A stretch of DNA of 36,344 bases from Candidatus Saccharimonadota bacterium (GCA_009781895.1 WQUV01000005.1:1-36344), one strand, 5' to 3'. Shown: positions 7,456-14,892, numbered from the stretch's first letter. Numbers and translations are program-made. The notes: a model not told the origin generated them from the sequence alone.

Positions 7456-8682
7456 ATGAAGAGAATTTCACTCTTAGCGCTGATGGCGCTTTTCCTTGCC
7501 GCATTGGTGGCATGTGCCGGTGGTGACACAACCGCTCCGCGTCCGCGGAATGTAGTTGTGATCAGTGGCAACATACAGGGGTCAGCGACCCCCACAGTCC
7601 CAGATGCAATAGTCAACTTGATTATCCAAGACCTTATGGGTGGCGGAGAAATCATGGTTATTGCGCCTGATGAAAGGCCAAGCCTCACCCGCATAGACCC
7701 GATTATTCGGGGAAGTGGCGTACTGACAGAGGCGTGGCGTGATTTCTTGAATCGTAAGTTCCTACAAGGCGACGCCAATACGGCACCGCTAGTGGAACAG
7801 ATCAACAGCATCGCACCAAGACGGCCAGGCTACAACCTATCTGAAGCTCTTTCGTTAGCCGCCCGGCAAGACCCAGACCATATCATCATTCTGGGCCACA
7901 TGCTGAGCACTCACGGAGCAGTCAACTTCACTGAAGGCGACTTACTCCTCGCAGACGACGAGCAACGGCAAGCATTTGCCGAAAATCTCTTCGACACCAA
8001 TCGCATTCCCGACCTTCGGGGCGCAAGAGTCACCGTCGTCGGCCTCGGTGAGGTTAACGGCGATCAGCCGGCTCTGGACAACCATTTCCATGTCGCGCTA
8101 GAAGACCTCTGGCGCGAAATCATTGAGTTTGCTGGCGGCTCGGTCGAGTTCAGACCTGGCAATATTAATGCCGACTTCAACCCTGAGCTCCCCGCCGTAC
8201 CACTGGTATCCCTACCAGTAAGAGCGGATGCACCGCCGCCAATCGTTATCGAACCACCCAGACAAACCATAGTTCTTAACGACGCAGCACTCAACTTCGT
8301 CATGGACCAAGCAGTCTTCATTGACCCGGTAGGCGCCGAAAGATTCTTAGACACTGTTGCTGTCGGACTAATCCAGTCTGGACAACAAGTCTACATCCTC
8401 GGCATGACAGCCCTCGCTGGCGATGGTAGCAACCCCATACTCAACCAACTCAGCCTGCAACGTGCTCAAGCCTTCCGCGACGTTTTAGTGACCATCGGTG
8501 TTCCGAGCTCACAAATAAGCGTAGTCGGCACAGGCTCTTTACCTAATGCGTTCAGGCAGCAGCCTGATACTGTTGGTTCAGTTGTTAACCGCGTCGCTAT
8601 TATAGTCGACGCTGAAGACAGCCGCATCCAGCAGATCCTAAGTGGACAGAGAGGAGTGGATTTCTATGTGGAAACGGATTAA
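7456..8682 (+). CDS. OmpA-family lipoprotein
   Basis: The 408-residue product starts with a lipoprotein signal peptide (MKRISLLALMALFLAALVAC, lipid-attachment Cys20). Residues about 30-250 are an alpha/beta domain with the phrases AVNFTEGDLL, IPDLRGARVTVVGLGE and QPAL...LWREIIEFAGG, a layout I associate with OmpA-family proteins of Gram-positive bacteria. Residues about 275-395 form an OmpA C-terminal-like peptidoglycan-binding domain (QVYILGMTA, LSLQRAQAFRDVLVTIGVP, ISVVGTGS, NRVAIIV). So it is probably tethered to the membrane and grips the cell wall. The ATG at 7456 has AGGAGG 9 nt upstream and starts the signal peptide; the longer frame from 7399 is not used. The next gene starts inside its last 17 bp. 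Confidence 0.85.
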   Translation: MKRISLLALMALFLAALVACAGGDTTAPRPRNVVVISGNIQGSATPTVPDAIVNLIIQDLMGGGEIMVIAPDERPSLTRIDPIIRGSGVLTEAWRDFLNRKFLQGDANTAPLVEQINSIAPRRPGYNLSEALSLAARQDPDHIIILGHMLSTHGAVNFTEGDLLLADDEQRQAFAENLFDTNRIPDLRGARVTVVGLGEVNGDQPALDNHFHVALEDLWREIIEFAGGSVEFRPGNINADFNPELPAVPLVSLPVRADAPPPIVIEPPRQTIVLNDAALNFVMDQAVFIDPVGAERFLDTVAVGLIQSGQQVYILGMTALAGDGSNPILNQLSLQRAQAFRDVLVTIGVPSSQISVVGTGSLPNAFRQQPDTVGSVVNRVAIIVDAEDSRIQQILSGQRGVDFYVETD

Positions 8683-9739
8683 AGCTTGGTGGCGCGCCAA
8701 AAAAGCCCGCAAAATCATCGAAGCACTCTATAAACCCTATGACACTAGGGGAGTAGAAAGAACCACAGCCGAGAGACACAATAGAGCCCAAGGCGGCCTA
8801 TTTCAAACTGGCGACATCCAAAACAACGCCTACAGAGAAGCCGTATCAGGCCTAAAGAGCCAGTACACCGACAAAACTACTGCCTTCCAAACCCTGCTAG
8901 CCTACTATAAAGGCATCCAGGCGAGATTAGGCAGTACTATAAGAAGTCTCCAAAACGAGCGAAGCGACCTCGAAGATCAGCTTGCCCAGGCCAGGTTCGA
9001 TACCAACAATAACGTTGTGCGGTACGACCATAGCCAAGCCAAGCTTCGGCGCGGCGTGAGCCTCTTCTTGGTATCCCTCATTTTCATCGCTGCGTTTACC
9101 TTCTTTGACTTCAGTATGAACAGCGCGCGTCTGGCCTTCATTTCGAACGCCAGGCTGGACACCTTCCTGCTGACCGCTCAAGACATATTCAACAATACCA
9201 TATCAGTAGCAGCAATTTCCTTCTTCGGCAATCTCTTGCCTGTCTTAGCTGGTAACGCATTCCATAAAAGAACACGCGGCAAAAAATCTGGTAGCACCAT
9301 CGCTGCTGTCGGCGTGCTCATGGCCTTGGCATTTTTTGCCGTCCTGATCATACCGGCACAAATCCTAGGTATGCCAGAGGCGACATCATTCCAAATCCTA
9401 ATGGCGTTTATGCCAATGGCATCAACTATCGTCGGATTCTTCCTTCCTTCAATAATCGGCCGTTCAGCCCGTCGCCACGAACTAAACCCAGAAGAATGTG
9501 AAGCCGCAATAGAGAGCATCGATGACGAAATCGCTATCCTCGATCAGCGCATCACGGACATGGGGGGCGAACTGACCGCAGCACATAATCAGATCAGCAA
9601 CGGCTTCCTTGACGCTCAACAGTGCGCCTTTGATACCATAGATTCCATCATAGCACGTTTTACCACCAACTACACCCAACGCCGACCGACTAGCAACTCA
9701 CGTCCAACAGTCGGACAGCAGCGTATCGGTAGAAGATAA
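8666..9739 (+). CDS. Four-helix membrane protein with cytoplasmic coiled coils
   Basis: I do not recognise a named family. The 357-residue protein begins with a basic amphipathic helix (MWKRIKAWWRAKKARKI) and a helical region likely to form a coiled coil (about 60-112). Four hydrophobic segments follow at about 130-148, 178-199, 210-235 and 241-265, then a second coiled coil (about 272-335, IDDEIAILDQRITDMGGEL) and a basic disordered tail. Both ends should be cytoplasmic. The ATG at 8666 is preceded by GAGGAG at 8651-8656 and lies inside the OmpA-lipoprotein gene, so the two are translationally coupled and probably act together, the lipoprotein outside and this protein across the membrane. 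Confidence 0.8.
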   Translation: MWKRIKAWWRAKKARKIIEALYKPYDTRGVERTTAERHNRAQGGLFQTGDIQNNAYREAVSGLKSQYTDKTTAFQTLLAYYKGIQARLGSTIRSLQNERSDLEDQLAQARFDTNNNVVRYDHSQAKLRRGVSLFLVSLIFIAAFTFFDFSMNSARLAFISNARLDTFLLTAQDIFNNTISVAAISFFGNLLPVLAGNAFHKRTRGKKSGSTIAAVGVLMALAFFAVLIIPAQILGMPEATSFQILMAFMPMASTIVGFFLPSIIGRSARRHELNPEECEAAIESIDDEIAILDQRITDMGGELTAAHNQISNGFLDAQQCAFDTIDSIIARFTTNYTQRRPTSNSRPTVGQQRIGRR

Positions 9740-9772
9740 ACCCCAAGCAGAACGAATGAATAATATTAATTT

Positions 9773-9816
9773 TAGCCCGTTTGTATACTCCATAGTATAC
9801 AGTCGGGCTATTTTCT
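9773..9816 (+). terminator. Intrinsic terminator
   Basis: TAGCCCG (9773-9779) pairs with CGGGCTA (9804-9810), with a second inner stem TGTATAC/GTATACA, followed by TTTTCTTT. It ends the lipoprotein/membrane-protein operon. Confidence 0.9.
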
Positions 9817-9903
9817 TTGTCCCACCCCTATAAAACCACCAAAAAGAATGAATAGGCCTATGTCAGGGCTAATGCCAACCGACGTTTTCACGACCGTCAA
9901 AGC

Positions 9904-10012
9904 TTATGCTATTATCTATTGCATAAGTATTGACTTTTTAACATAAGTGTGATATAATGGAAGGGACCAACTGAGAATAAGTTGGCAGGCGACGGGTTAG
10001 TGTAGACTACCC
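9904..10012 (+). promoter_or_regulatory. Strong promoter with CATAAG repeats and hairpin-rich leader of the coiled-coil gene
   Basis: TTGACT (9930-9935), 17 bp, TATAAT (9953-9958). Upstream lie TTATGC (9904-9909) and GCATAA (9921-9926), the inverted repeat also seen at 6578-6599. GCATAAGT (9921-9928) recurs as ACATAAGT (9941-9948), a direct repeat with a 20-bp period that brackets the -35 box, a likely regulator-binding arrangement. The transcript should start near 9965 and opens with CCAACT/AGTTGG (9967-9972, 9980-9985), then GGGTTAGT/ACTACCC (9994-10001, 10006-10012). This fills the 339-bp gap between the genes; nothing else was seen in it apart from the terminator. Confidence 0.8.
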
Positions 10013-10078
10013 CACCCCGAGCCTAGAACTAGGGTAGATATGAAAATTAAAAAACTACAATACAAGGAGGATTTCCCT

Positions 10079-11455
10079 ATGCCAAAAAAATGGTTACCAT
10101 TCGGCGGTAAAGATGCCGCGACCCCTGACGCCGACAACTTCGGTGGCTTCCCCGACTATGATGACACCCCCACCAGCAGCAACAACCAAGATGCCTATGA
10201 GGCTGGTGTAGGCTGCGAAACCGTCACCGCCGCCTACAACACGGCGCGCGACATATGCAGCCTAATGAAAGACAACCCCCCAGGCCCCGATGATGACGGG
10301 CTGGGCGAACTGTCCCTGATTACAGTCTGTGCTGATGATCTCAATTTAAAGCTTGACGAATCAGCCGATGACTGCCAATTAGCCAACAACAACGTTGCCG
10401 TCTGTCTTACTGCCAAACAGCAAGCCGACGACACCTTAGCGCAGGCAAGTCAACGACTCGTCACAGCTCGCGACAACGAGTTCACGGGCAAATCGAATCT
10501 CGACGCAGCCAAGCAAGAAAGAGACGGCAAAAAGTCCCTATTGACACCTGCCACAGACGCTTTCAACCAAGCCGATGGAGCCAAGAATTTAGCTGACGCC
10601 GCCCTACAAGGCAAGCAAGACGCTGACCGCCAGGCGCAAGAAGCCCTTAACATCGCGAACGCTAAAGTTAGCGCTCAAGAAACCGCGCGCGCAACCATAC
10701 AAAACCTCGCGGACAAGACAGAAGACGGCCCCGTCAAAGATGCCTTTAACGCCGAACTACAAAAGATCGCTGACGAGCTAAATGCAGCTACAGGCGAGCA
10801 AAGTACGGCAAAGTCTAATGCACAAGCTACCAGCCAAGAGCTTACGCAGGCAGAAAAAGCGGCGAAGACAGCCCAGACCAACTGGGACACAGCCAGGTCC
10901 GCGCTCGACACAGTGCTCTCTGACATTGAATCCGCTCTCAAGGCTTTTCAGGACGCCGAAACGTCCTATCACGATGCTGAAATCGAGCTAAAAGCCGCCA
11001 TAGAAGGCGAGCAAAGCGCCCAGAACAACGTCAACACCACCACCTTCGCGTGGGAATGCGCCGTAAAGAACCTCAACCTGGCGAATATCAAGCAAGACGC
11101 TTACAAAGAGCTATTTGCCTGCGCCAACAGCCTAAACTCAATATGTAGCGCACTTGACCAGCAGGCCACAGACTTCTGCAATTCACTCAGTTCTGTCGAC
11201 GCATATGTCAGAAAGTGCGAAGACGACCGCGATACTGCGATTGAAAGATGTAAGAAGGCAGAAGCAATCGCTGCACAGCGAGACGAGACCGTCCAGCATA
11301 ATCTCGAGCAAATCGAGCGACACAGTCAATACCTGGTCAACCCAAGCGGCCTGCCCGCTGGAAGACCGGTTACCGTCCAAATCCCTGGCAGGAATGGCGG
11401 CAGGCAACAGACACCACCGCTACTACCTGGCCGCCGTAGCGGAAGGCAAAATTAA
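10079..11455 (+). CDS. Ala/Gln-rich cytoplasmic coiled-coil protein
   Basis: Unrecognised 458-residue protein with no signal peptide or membrane segment. Residues 1-40 are polar and probably disordered (MPKKWLPFGGKDAATPDADN). From about 90 to 410 it is almost continuous helix rich in Ala, Gln, Lys and Asp (QQADDTLAQASQRL, AQATSQELTQAEKAAKTAQ), the pattern of a long coiled coil. Cys residues occur at both ends of the rod and are rare in the middle. The tail is Pro/Gly/Arg-rich (LPGRRSGRQN), like the tail of the neighbouring membrane protein. The ATG at 10079 has AAGGAGG 8 nt upstream; the frame extends to 10040 but without a ribosome site. The promoter is nearly the same as that of the preceding operon, so the three proteins may form one envelope-linked structure. 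Confidence 0.8.
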   Translation: MPKKWLPFGGKDAATPDADNFGGFPDYDDTPTSSNNQDAYEAGVGCETVTAAYNTARDICSLMKDNPPGPDDDGLGELSLITVCADDLNLKLDESADDCQLANNNVAVCLTAKQQADDTLAQASQRLVTARDNEFTGKSNLDAAKQERDGKKSLLTPATDAFNQADGAKNLADAALQGKQDADRQAQEALNIANAKVSAQETARATIQNLADKTEDGPVKDAFNAELQKIADELNAATGEQSTAKSNAQATSQELTQAEKAAKTAQTNWDTARSALDTVLSDIESALKAFQDAETSYHDAEIELKAAIEGEQSAQNNVNTTTFAWECAVKNLNLANIKQDAYKELFACANSLNSICSALDQQATDFCNSLSSVDAYVRKCEDDRDTAIERCKKAEAIAAQRDETVQHNLEQIERHSQYLVNPSGLPAGRPVTVQIPGRNGGRQQTPPLLPGRRSGRQN

Positions 11456-11486
11456 CCGGCTCCCTCTCCTTTGTATTTGTATCAAG

Positions 11487-11525
11487 CCCCCAAACGCATA
11501 TTACTTGCGTATGGGGGTCTTTTCT
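11487..11525 (+). terminator. Intrinsic terminator
   Basis: CCCCCA (11487-11492) with TGGGGG (11512-11517) and inner ACGCA/TGCGT, then TCTTTTCTT. It ends the coiled-coil gene just before the next promoter. Confidence 0.9.
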
Positions 11526-11529
11526 TGTG

Positions 11530-11535
11530 TATAAT
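11530..11535 (+). promoter_or_regulatory. -10 box of the kinase-thyA-radA operon
   Basis: TATAAT lies 13 nt before the ATG at 11549, directly after the terminator U tract. The leader would be about 5-7 nt with no Shine-Dalgarno site, close to leaderless. Confidence 0.5.
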
Positions 11536-11548
11536 ACTTATATAAATT

Positions 11549-12751
11549 ATGAGAGACCTAGAGCCAGCTCACCGAATACGCGCCTCAATGCGTGAAGGCT
11601 ATGTCACGACGGACAAGAAACAACCCATATCCAACACTAACGTCCTGAAGCTAGCCCGCGCCTTCGGCCTCAAGTCCCCTAAGATCTTCGCCTACAACCA
11701 CGGCTATCGCAACCACAGCTTCGGTATCCTCTCCGAAGATAAAAAATACAACCTCATGCTCCTCAAAAACGAACCAAACGCCCTCGAACGAGCCGAGCGC
11801 GCCGACGCCATCGCCAAAACTGTCGCCGCCCACTCCAATCTCCCTATCCGCATCCTCGCAAATCCTCGCACCCTCAAAGTCACCACCTCTAGAGGCTTCC
11901 GCCTCGTCCGATTGTATAACTGGCTACCTGGAGATACTATCCCCTGGGAAGCCTACACTCAAAAACACCTAAAGGCACTTGGCATTACGCTCTCCAAACT
12001 CCATAAATCCATCAGTAAGTCTACCGCTTCTAAGGTAGTTAAGGCTGCCCCTACCGCAGAAGCGGTAGTCTTACCAGATGCCTTAGTGGAGCTCTTAGAG
12101 CAGAACACTAAAATGCAAACCTACTTCAATAACCCAGCCGTCATCAAAGCCCTTGATACCAAGCTCCACCTCAAAACCAAGCATAACCACACCCAAATCT
12201 CCAGATTTCTGGAGTCTCATGAGCTCTCAAACCTACCAAAGCAACCATTACATTTAGATTTCGTCAGAGGCAACATATTGTGGGAAGAATCTATTGTCAG
12301 CTGTGAAGCAGTTTCTTCCGAAGCGTTGCAAGGTGAAGTCTCCGGGGGAGACAGAGGGCCGCTAGGTCCTGTGGTTTCGCTGAGGAAGAAAGCTGCTTCA
12401 CAGGAGCTGACAGTGCTTTTTCCTAAAATATCCGGCATCATCGACTTCGAAAAAACTGCTATGGGCAGCCCCCTGATAGACCTGGCGCGAACCTACGCCT
12501 TCCTCCTCGTTGACTGCCCAAAGCCCGAGGACAAAATCGTCAAATACTTCCTCCATAGCGGCTACATCAAATATGGCAGAAGTCAACTTCCCCTCCCTCC
12601 CAAGATATTTTATAATCTCACTAATTACTTCCTGATCTTCGACCTATACAAGTTCTTGAGCCATAATCCCTATGAAAGCCTAGTCGAAAACTACCATTTC
12701 TGCTGTACCCGTGATATACTCCTAAGTAGAAACATATTGGAGGATTTATGA
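11549..12751 (+). CDS. APH/choline-kinase-family phosphotransferase with two palindromic insertions
   Basis: A 400-residue protein of the aminoglycoside phosphotransferase/choline kinase fold. The catalytic loop is HLDFVRGN (235-242: His235, Asp237, Asn242) and the metal-binding motif is GIIDFEKT (Asp299). The N-lobe carries HGYRNHSFGILSED and a strand with the likely ATP-site Lys (MLLKNEPN). The substrate is unknown; choline, ethanolamine or a sugar are the usual ones. Two palindromic DNA elements are inserted in frame, encoding about residues 157-175 and 250-288; the second separates the catalytic loop from the DFE motif, which are normally about 15 residues apart. The gene overlaps the next by ATGA, and a nucleotidyltransferase follows, so a kinase-nucleotidyltransferase pair activating one small molecule is plausible. 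Confidence 0.82.
   Translation: MRDLEPAHRIRASMREGYVTTDKKQPISNTNVLKLARAFGLKSPKIFAYNHGYRNHSFGILSEDKKYNLMLLKNEPNALERAERADAIAKTVAAHSNLPIRILANPRTLKVTTSRGFRLVRLYNWLPGDTIPWEAYTQKHLKALGITLSKLHKSISKSTASKVVKAAPTAEAVVLPDALVELLEQNTKMQTYFNNPAVIKALDTKLHLKTKHNHTQISRFLESHELSNLPKQPLHLDFVRGNILWEESIVSCEAVSSEALQGEVSGGDRGPLGPVVSLRKKAASQELTVLFPKISGIIDFEKTAMGSPLIDLARTYAFLLVDCPKPEDKIVKYFLHSGYIKYGRSQLPLPPKIFYNLTNYFLIFDLYKFLSHNPYESLVENYHFCCTRDILLSRNILEDL
12015..12074. repeat. Family II palindromic element inside the kinase gene
   Basis: Arms at 12015-12038 and 12051-12074 pair at 21 of 24 positions around a 12-nt loop TTAAGGCTGCCC. The loop matches that of the element at 13336-13400 at 9 of 12 positions, although the arms are unrelated. 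It is read in frame (VVKAAPT in the loop region). Confidence 0.75.
12294..12413. repeat. Family I palindromic element inside the kinase gene
   Basis: Arms at about 12295-12325 and 12378-12413 are complementary with small bulges (GTCAGCT, GTGAAGCAG, TTTCTTCC and AGCG all find partners). The core at 12327-12359 is identical over 33 bp to 14414-14446 and contains the hairpin GTCTCC-GGG-GGAGAC. It is translated as EALQGEVSGGDRG. Confidence 0.8.
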
Positions 12752-13317
12752 GTGCTGCCGCTATGCCCAGCAGTTTTAAGAAACGTCTAGTTTCGCAGAG
12801 TAACCTTATGGAGCTCGGCGAAAAACTCCGCGCATCCGGCAAAAGAATCGTCTTTACCGCTGGCAGCTGGGACCTCATGCATGTCGGACAAACCCGCTAT
12901 CTGGAGGAAGCGAAAAAGCTCGGCGACATACTTGTGGTCGGCGTCGTCGCTGATCGCGCCATAGCTAAGGTCAAAGGCCCCAACAAGCCCATTCTCGGCG
13001 AAAAAGTCCGCGCCGAAGTCGTTAGCGCCCTTCGCGCCGTCGATTTTGTCACCATCATTCCTGAACCATCTTGTGCCCCCAGCCTCGGCCTTCTCCGCCC
13101 CGACGCTTACGTCACCGTCAAAGAAGACTGGGCCTCCGACTACGAAAGCTCCGTCGAAAACCGTACCGTCACTAGCTACGGCGGCAAGATCCTCGTCGTC
13201 GACCGTCAAAGCACCGACATCTCCACCAGCAAAATCCTCGCCCGCGCCATCGGCGGCGGCCTCTCTGACGTCCTCAAAGATTTCATGCAGTACCGCAAAG
13301 ACCCATTAAAGGAATAA
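12748..13317 (+). CDS. RfaE/cytidylyltransferase-like nucleotidyltransferase
   Basis: A 189-residue HIGH-type nucleotidyltransferase. FTAGSWDLMHVGQTRYLEEAK (about 35-55) is the family start: a glycine-turn, then HVGQ in place of HxGH. GDILVVGVVADRAIAKVKGP and PILGEKVRAEVVSALRAVD match RfaE C-terminal domains and phosphoethanolamine cytidylyltransferases. Such enzymes join a nucleoside triphosphate to a phosphorylated alcohol or sugar, releasing pyrophosphate. The ISTSKI box near the end corresponds to the ISxTxI motif that contacts the nucleotide. It follows the kinase gene with an ATGA overlap and GGAGG 4 nt upstream. The exact nucleotide and acceptor cannot be read from sequence. Confidence 0.85.
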   Translation: MSAAAMPSSFKKRLVSQSNLMELGEKLRASGKRIVFTAGSWDLMHVGQTRYLEEAKKLGDILVVGVVADRAIAKVKGPNKPILGEKVRAEVVSALRAVDFVTIIPEPSCAPSLGLLRPDAYVTVKEDWASDYESSVENRTVTSYGGKILVVDRQSTDISTSKILARAIGGGLSDVLKDFMQYRKDPLKE

Positions 13318-13319
13318 CT

Positions 13320-13937
13320 GTGAGCAGTGAGGAGCTTGAGTCGGTAAGAAGTTCTGAGACAGTCAAGGCTGTTCCTGTCTCAGAGCTTCCTAACGCTCAA
13401 AACCCATTGTCACCAAAGCAAATTGCCTACAGAGACGCCCGCATAACTGGCGAATACGACCAAATCTGGCAAACCGTCGGTAAGTGTTGCTTTTGCGACA
13501 TGCGCGAACGCTACATCATCCACGAAAAAGACGGCGTGGTCCTCACCATCTCCCTCTTCGCCTACATCGATGGTCATATGCTAATCGTCCCCCGTCGCCA
13601 CATTCGTGGCGTCAAAGAGTTTACACCCAAGGAGTGGGAAGCTGTCCGCGAACTTATGTATATCGCACAAAAGATCATCCGCAAAGTCTGGGGCATCAAA
13701 GGCGTCCAGTTTATCCAGAAGGTCGGTGCCACAGCTCAAAGCTCTGTCAACGAGCACATACACTATCATTGCGTCCCGTTCGACGCGCCCGACCTCTCAG
13801 TCTGGAACTACCGCCAGATGAAACTCACCCCTCTCCAAAACGCCCAAAAATACCAAGACCTCGGAGACAAGCTCACCAAACTCGCCAAGCGATTCGAGGA
13901 TAAATATACCGGAGGTGAGGGCAAAGACCATGCCTGA
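13320..13937 (+). CDS. HIT-family nucleotide hydrolase/transferase
   Basis: A 205-residue histidine-triad protein. CCFCDMRERY (56-65) is the zinc-type N-terminal Cys pair, DGHMLIVPRRHI (84-95) is the conserved central strand, and HIHYHCVP (146-153) is the HxHxH triad with His148 as likely nucleophile. These enzymes hydrolyse nucleoside phosphoramidates or dinucleoside polyphosphates or transfer NMP groups. The GTG start at 13320 is 2 bp after the previous stop, with AAAGGA upstream. Codons about 6-27 lie in a palindromic element (13336-13400) placed ahead of the conserved domain, which starts near NPLSPKQIAYRD. The gene overlaps the next by 8 bp. Confidence 0.88.
   Translation: MSSEELESVRSSETVKAVPVSELPNAQNPLSPKQIAYRDARITGEYDQIWQTVGKCCFCDMRERYIIHEKDGVVLTISLFAYIDGHMLIVPRRHIRGVKEFTPKEWEAVRELMYIAQKIIRKVWGIKGVQFIQKVGATAQSSVNEHIHYHCVPFDAPDLSVWNYRQMKLTPLQNAQKYQDLGDKLTKLAKRFEDKYTGGEGKDHA
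13336..13400. repeat. Family II palindromic element at the start of the HIT gene
   Basis: Arms 13336-13362 and 13375-13400 pair along most of their length (TTGAG, AGAAG and TCTGAGACAG all find partners) around a 12-nt loop TCAAGGCTGTTC. The loop is like that at 12039-12050 and is read in the same frame (TVKAVP against VVKAAP). Confidence 0.75.
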
Positions 13938-14892
13938 GGCAACCAAGACTTCGCGCATGCCTCGCACTTATTTCGTCCTAGCCCCACGCGAGATGTCCGA
14001 CAAACGCGTCAAAGAACTAATCCGCGAGCTCCTCCAAAAATCCAAAGGCGGCAAGGTCGTCTTCGGCATCACAGAAGAGGACTATATACTCGGCCATGAG
14101 AACCAACCTCAATTCAGAACCCTGGGGCCCAACCTCGTAAAGTCTCTCGCCGCCCAAGCTCCCGACCACCTCCAAGTATTGACATATTCACAAAAAGATG
14201 GTGTCGACATCATCAACAAAACCGCCTTCACCCACGCCATCGTCATCAACGGCTCCTTCGCCCGCTCATTCCATCTCCGCGATGAATCCAAAGCCATTCT
14301 CGCTAAAGGCGCTCGCATCAAGCATATGTCACCATTCCTCGACGAAGAAGAAGCTAGGTCTTATGCTAACAACTTTGCTCAAGCGTCTGCGAGCTCAGCT
14401 TCGACTGAAGCACTGCAAGGTGAAGTCTCCGGGGGAGACAGAGGGCAGCATGCCCTGTTTTGTGCTGAAGTAGGAGCTTGTGAGCGAAAGATGCTCGATA
14501 AAGAGTTTAGAAAGAGCTTCGACAACTCTTTCCAGACCGCCGCGATCATTGTCAAAGACGGCAAGATTATCGCCAAAGCCAACAATACGGTTGTCCCCTA
14601 TGCGACCTACGCCTGGCACCACGGCCCAGAACGCGAACGACACAAATGCGACGCTGGCGACAGCTCACACTATGACACCTGCCACGCCGAAACCGCGGCC
14701 CTCATCAACGCTGGTCCAGCTGCCCGAGGCGCCGACCTCTACTGCCGCACCTTCCCCTGCCCCCAGTGCGCTAGAAACATCGCCTACGCGGGCATTAAAT
14801 CCGTCTTTTACCAACTTGATTTTGGCGACCCCTATGGCTATAATCTATTTAAAGAGGCTGGGATAGAGTATCAAAAGATGGAGGATTTATGA
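13930..14892 (+). CDS. dCMP-deaminase-like protein with unknown N-terminal domain
   Basis: Residues about 196-320 are a zinc-dependent deoxycytidylate deaminase-type domain: CHAETAALI (251-259; His252 zinc ligand, Glu254 proton shuttle) and CPQCARNIAYAG (277-288; Cys277 and Cys280 zinc ligands). dCMP deaminase makes dUMP, the substrate of ThyA, and thyA is the next gene (ATGA overlap), which supports this role. Residues 1-150 form a separate alpha/beta domain (YFVLAPREMSDKRVKELIRELL; KVVFGITEEDYILGHENQPQF) that I do not recognise. The junction between the domains holds a family I palindromic element (EALQGEVSGGDRG at 160-172). The ATG at 13930 was chosen because TGAGGG is 8 nt upstream; a GTG at 13915 is the alternative. 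Confidence 0.82.
   Translation: MPEATKTSRMPRTYFVLAPREMSDKRVKELIRELLQKSKGGKVVFGITEEDYILGHENQPQFRTLGPNLVKSLAAQAPDHLQVLTYSQKDGVDIINKTAFTHAIVINGSFARSFHLRDESKAILAKGARIKHMSPFLDEEEARSYANNFAQASASSASTEALQGEVSGGDRGQHALFCAEVGACERKMLDKEFRKSFDNSFQTAAIIVKDGKIIAKANNTVVPYATYAWHHGPERERHKCDAGDSSHYDTCHAETAALINAGPAARGADLYCRTFPCPQCARNIAYAGIKSVFYQLDFGDPYGYNLFKEAGIEYQKMEDL
14377..14485. repeat. Family I palindromic element inside the deaminase gene
   Basis: Arms at 14377-14413 and 14462-14485 pair partly (AGCAC with GTGCT next to the core, then AGCTC with GAGCT). The 33-bp core 14414-14446 is identical to 12327-12359. The core-proximal arm bases differ from the kinase copy but stay paired (AGCG/CGCT there, AGCAC/GTGCT here). 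Confidence 0.75.
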
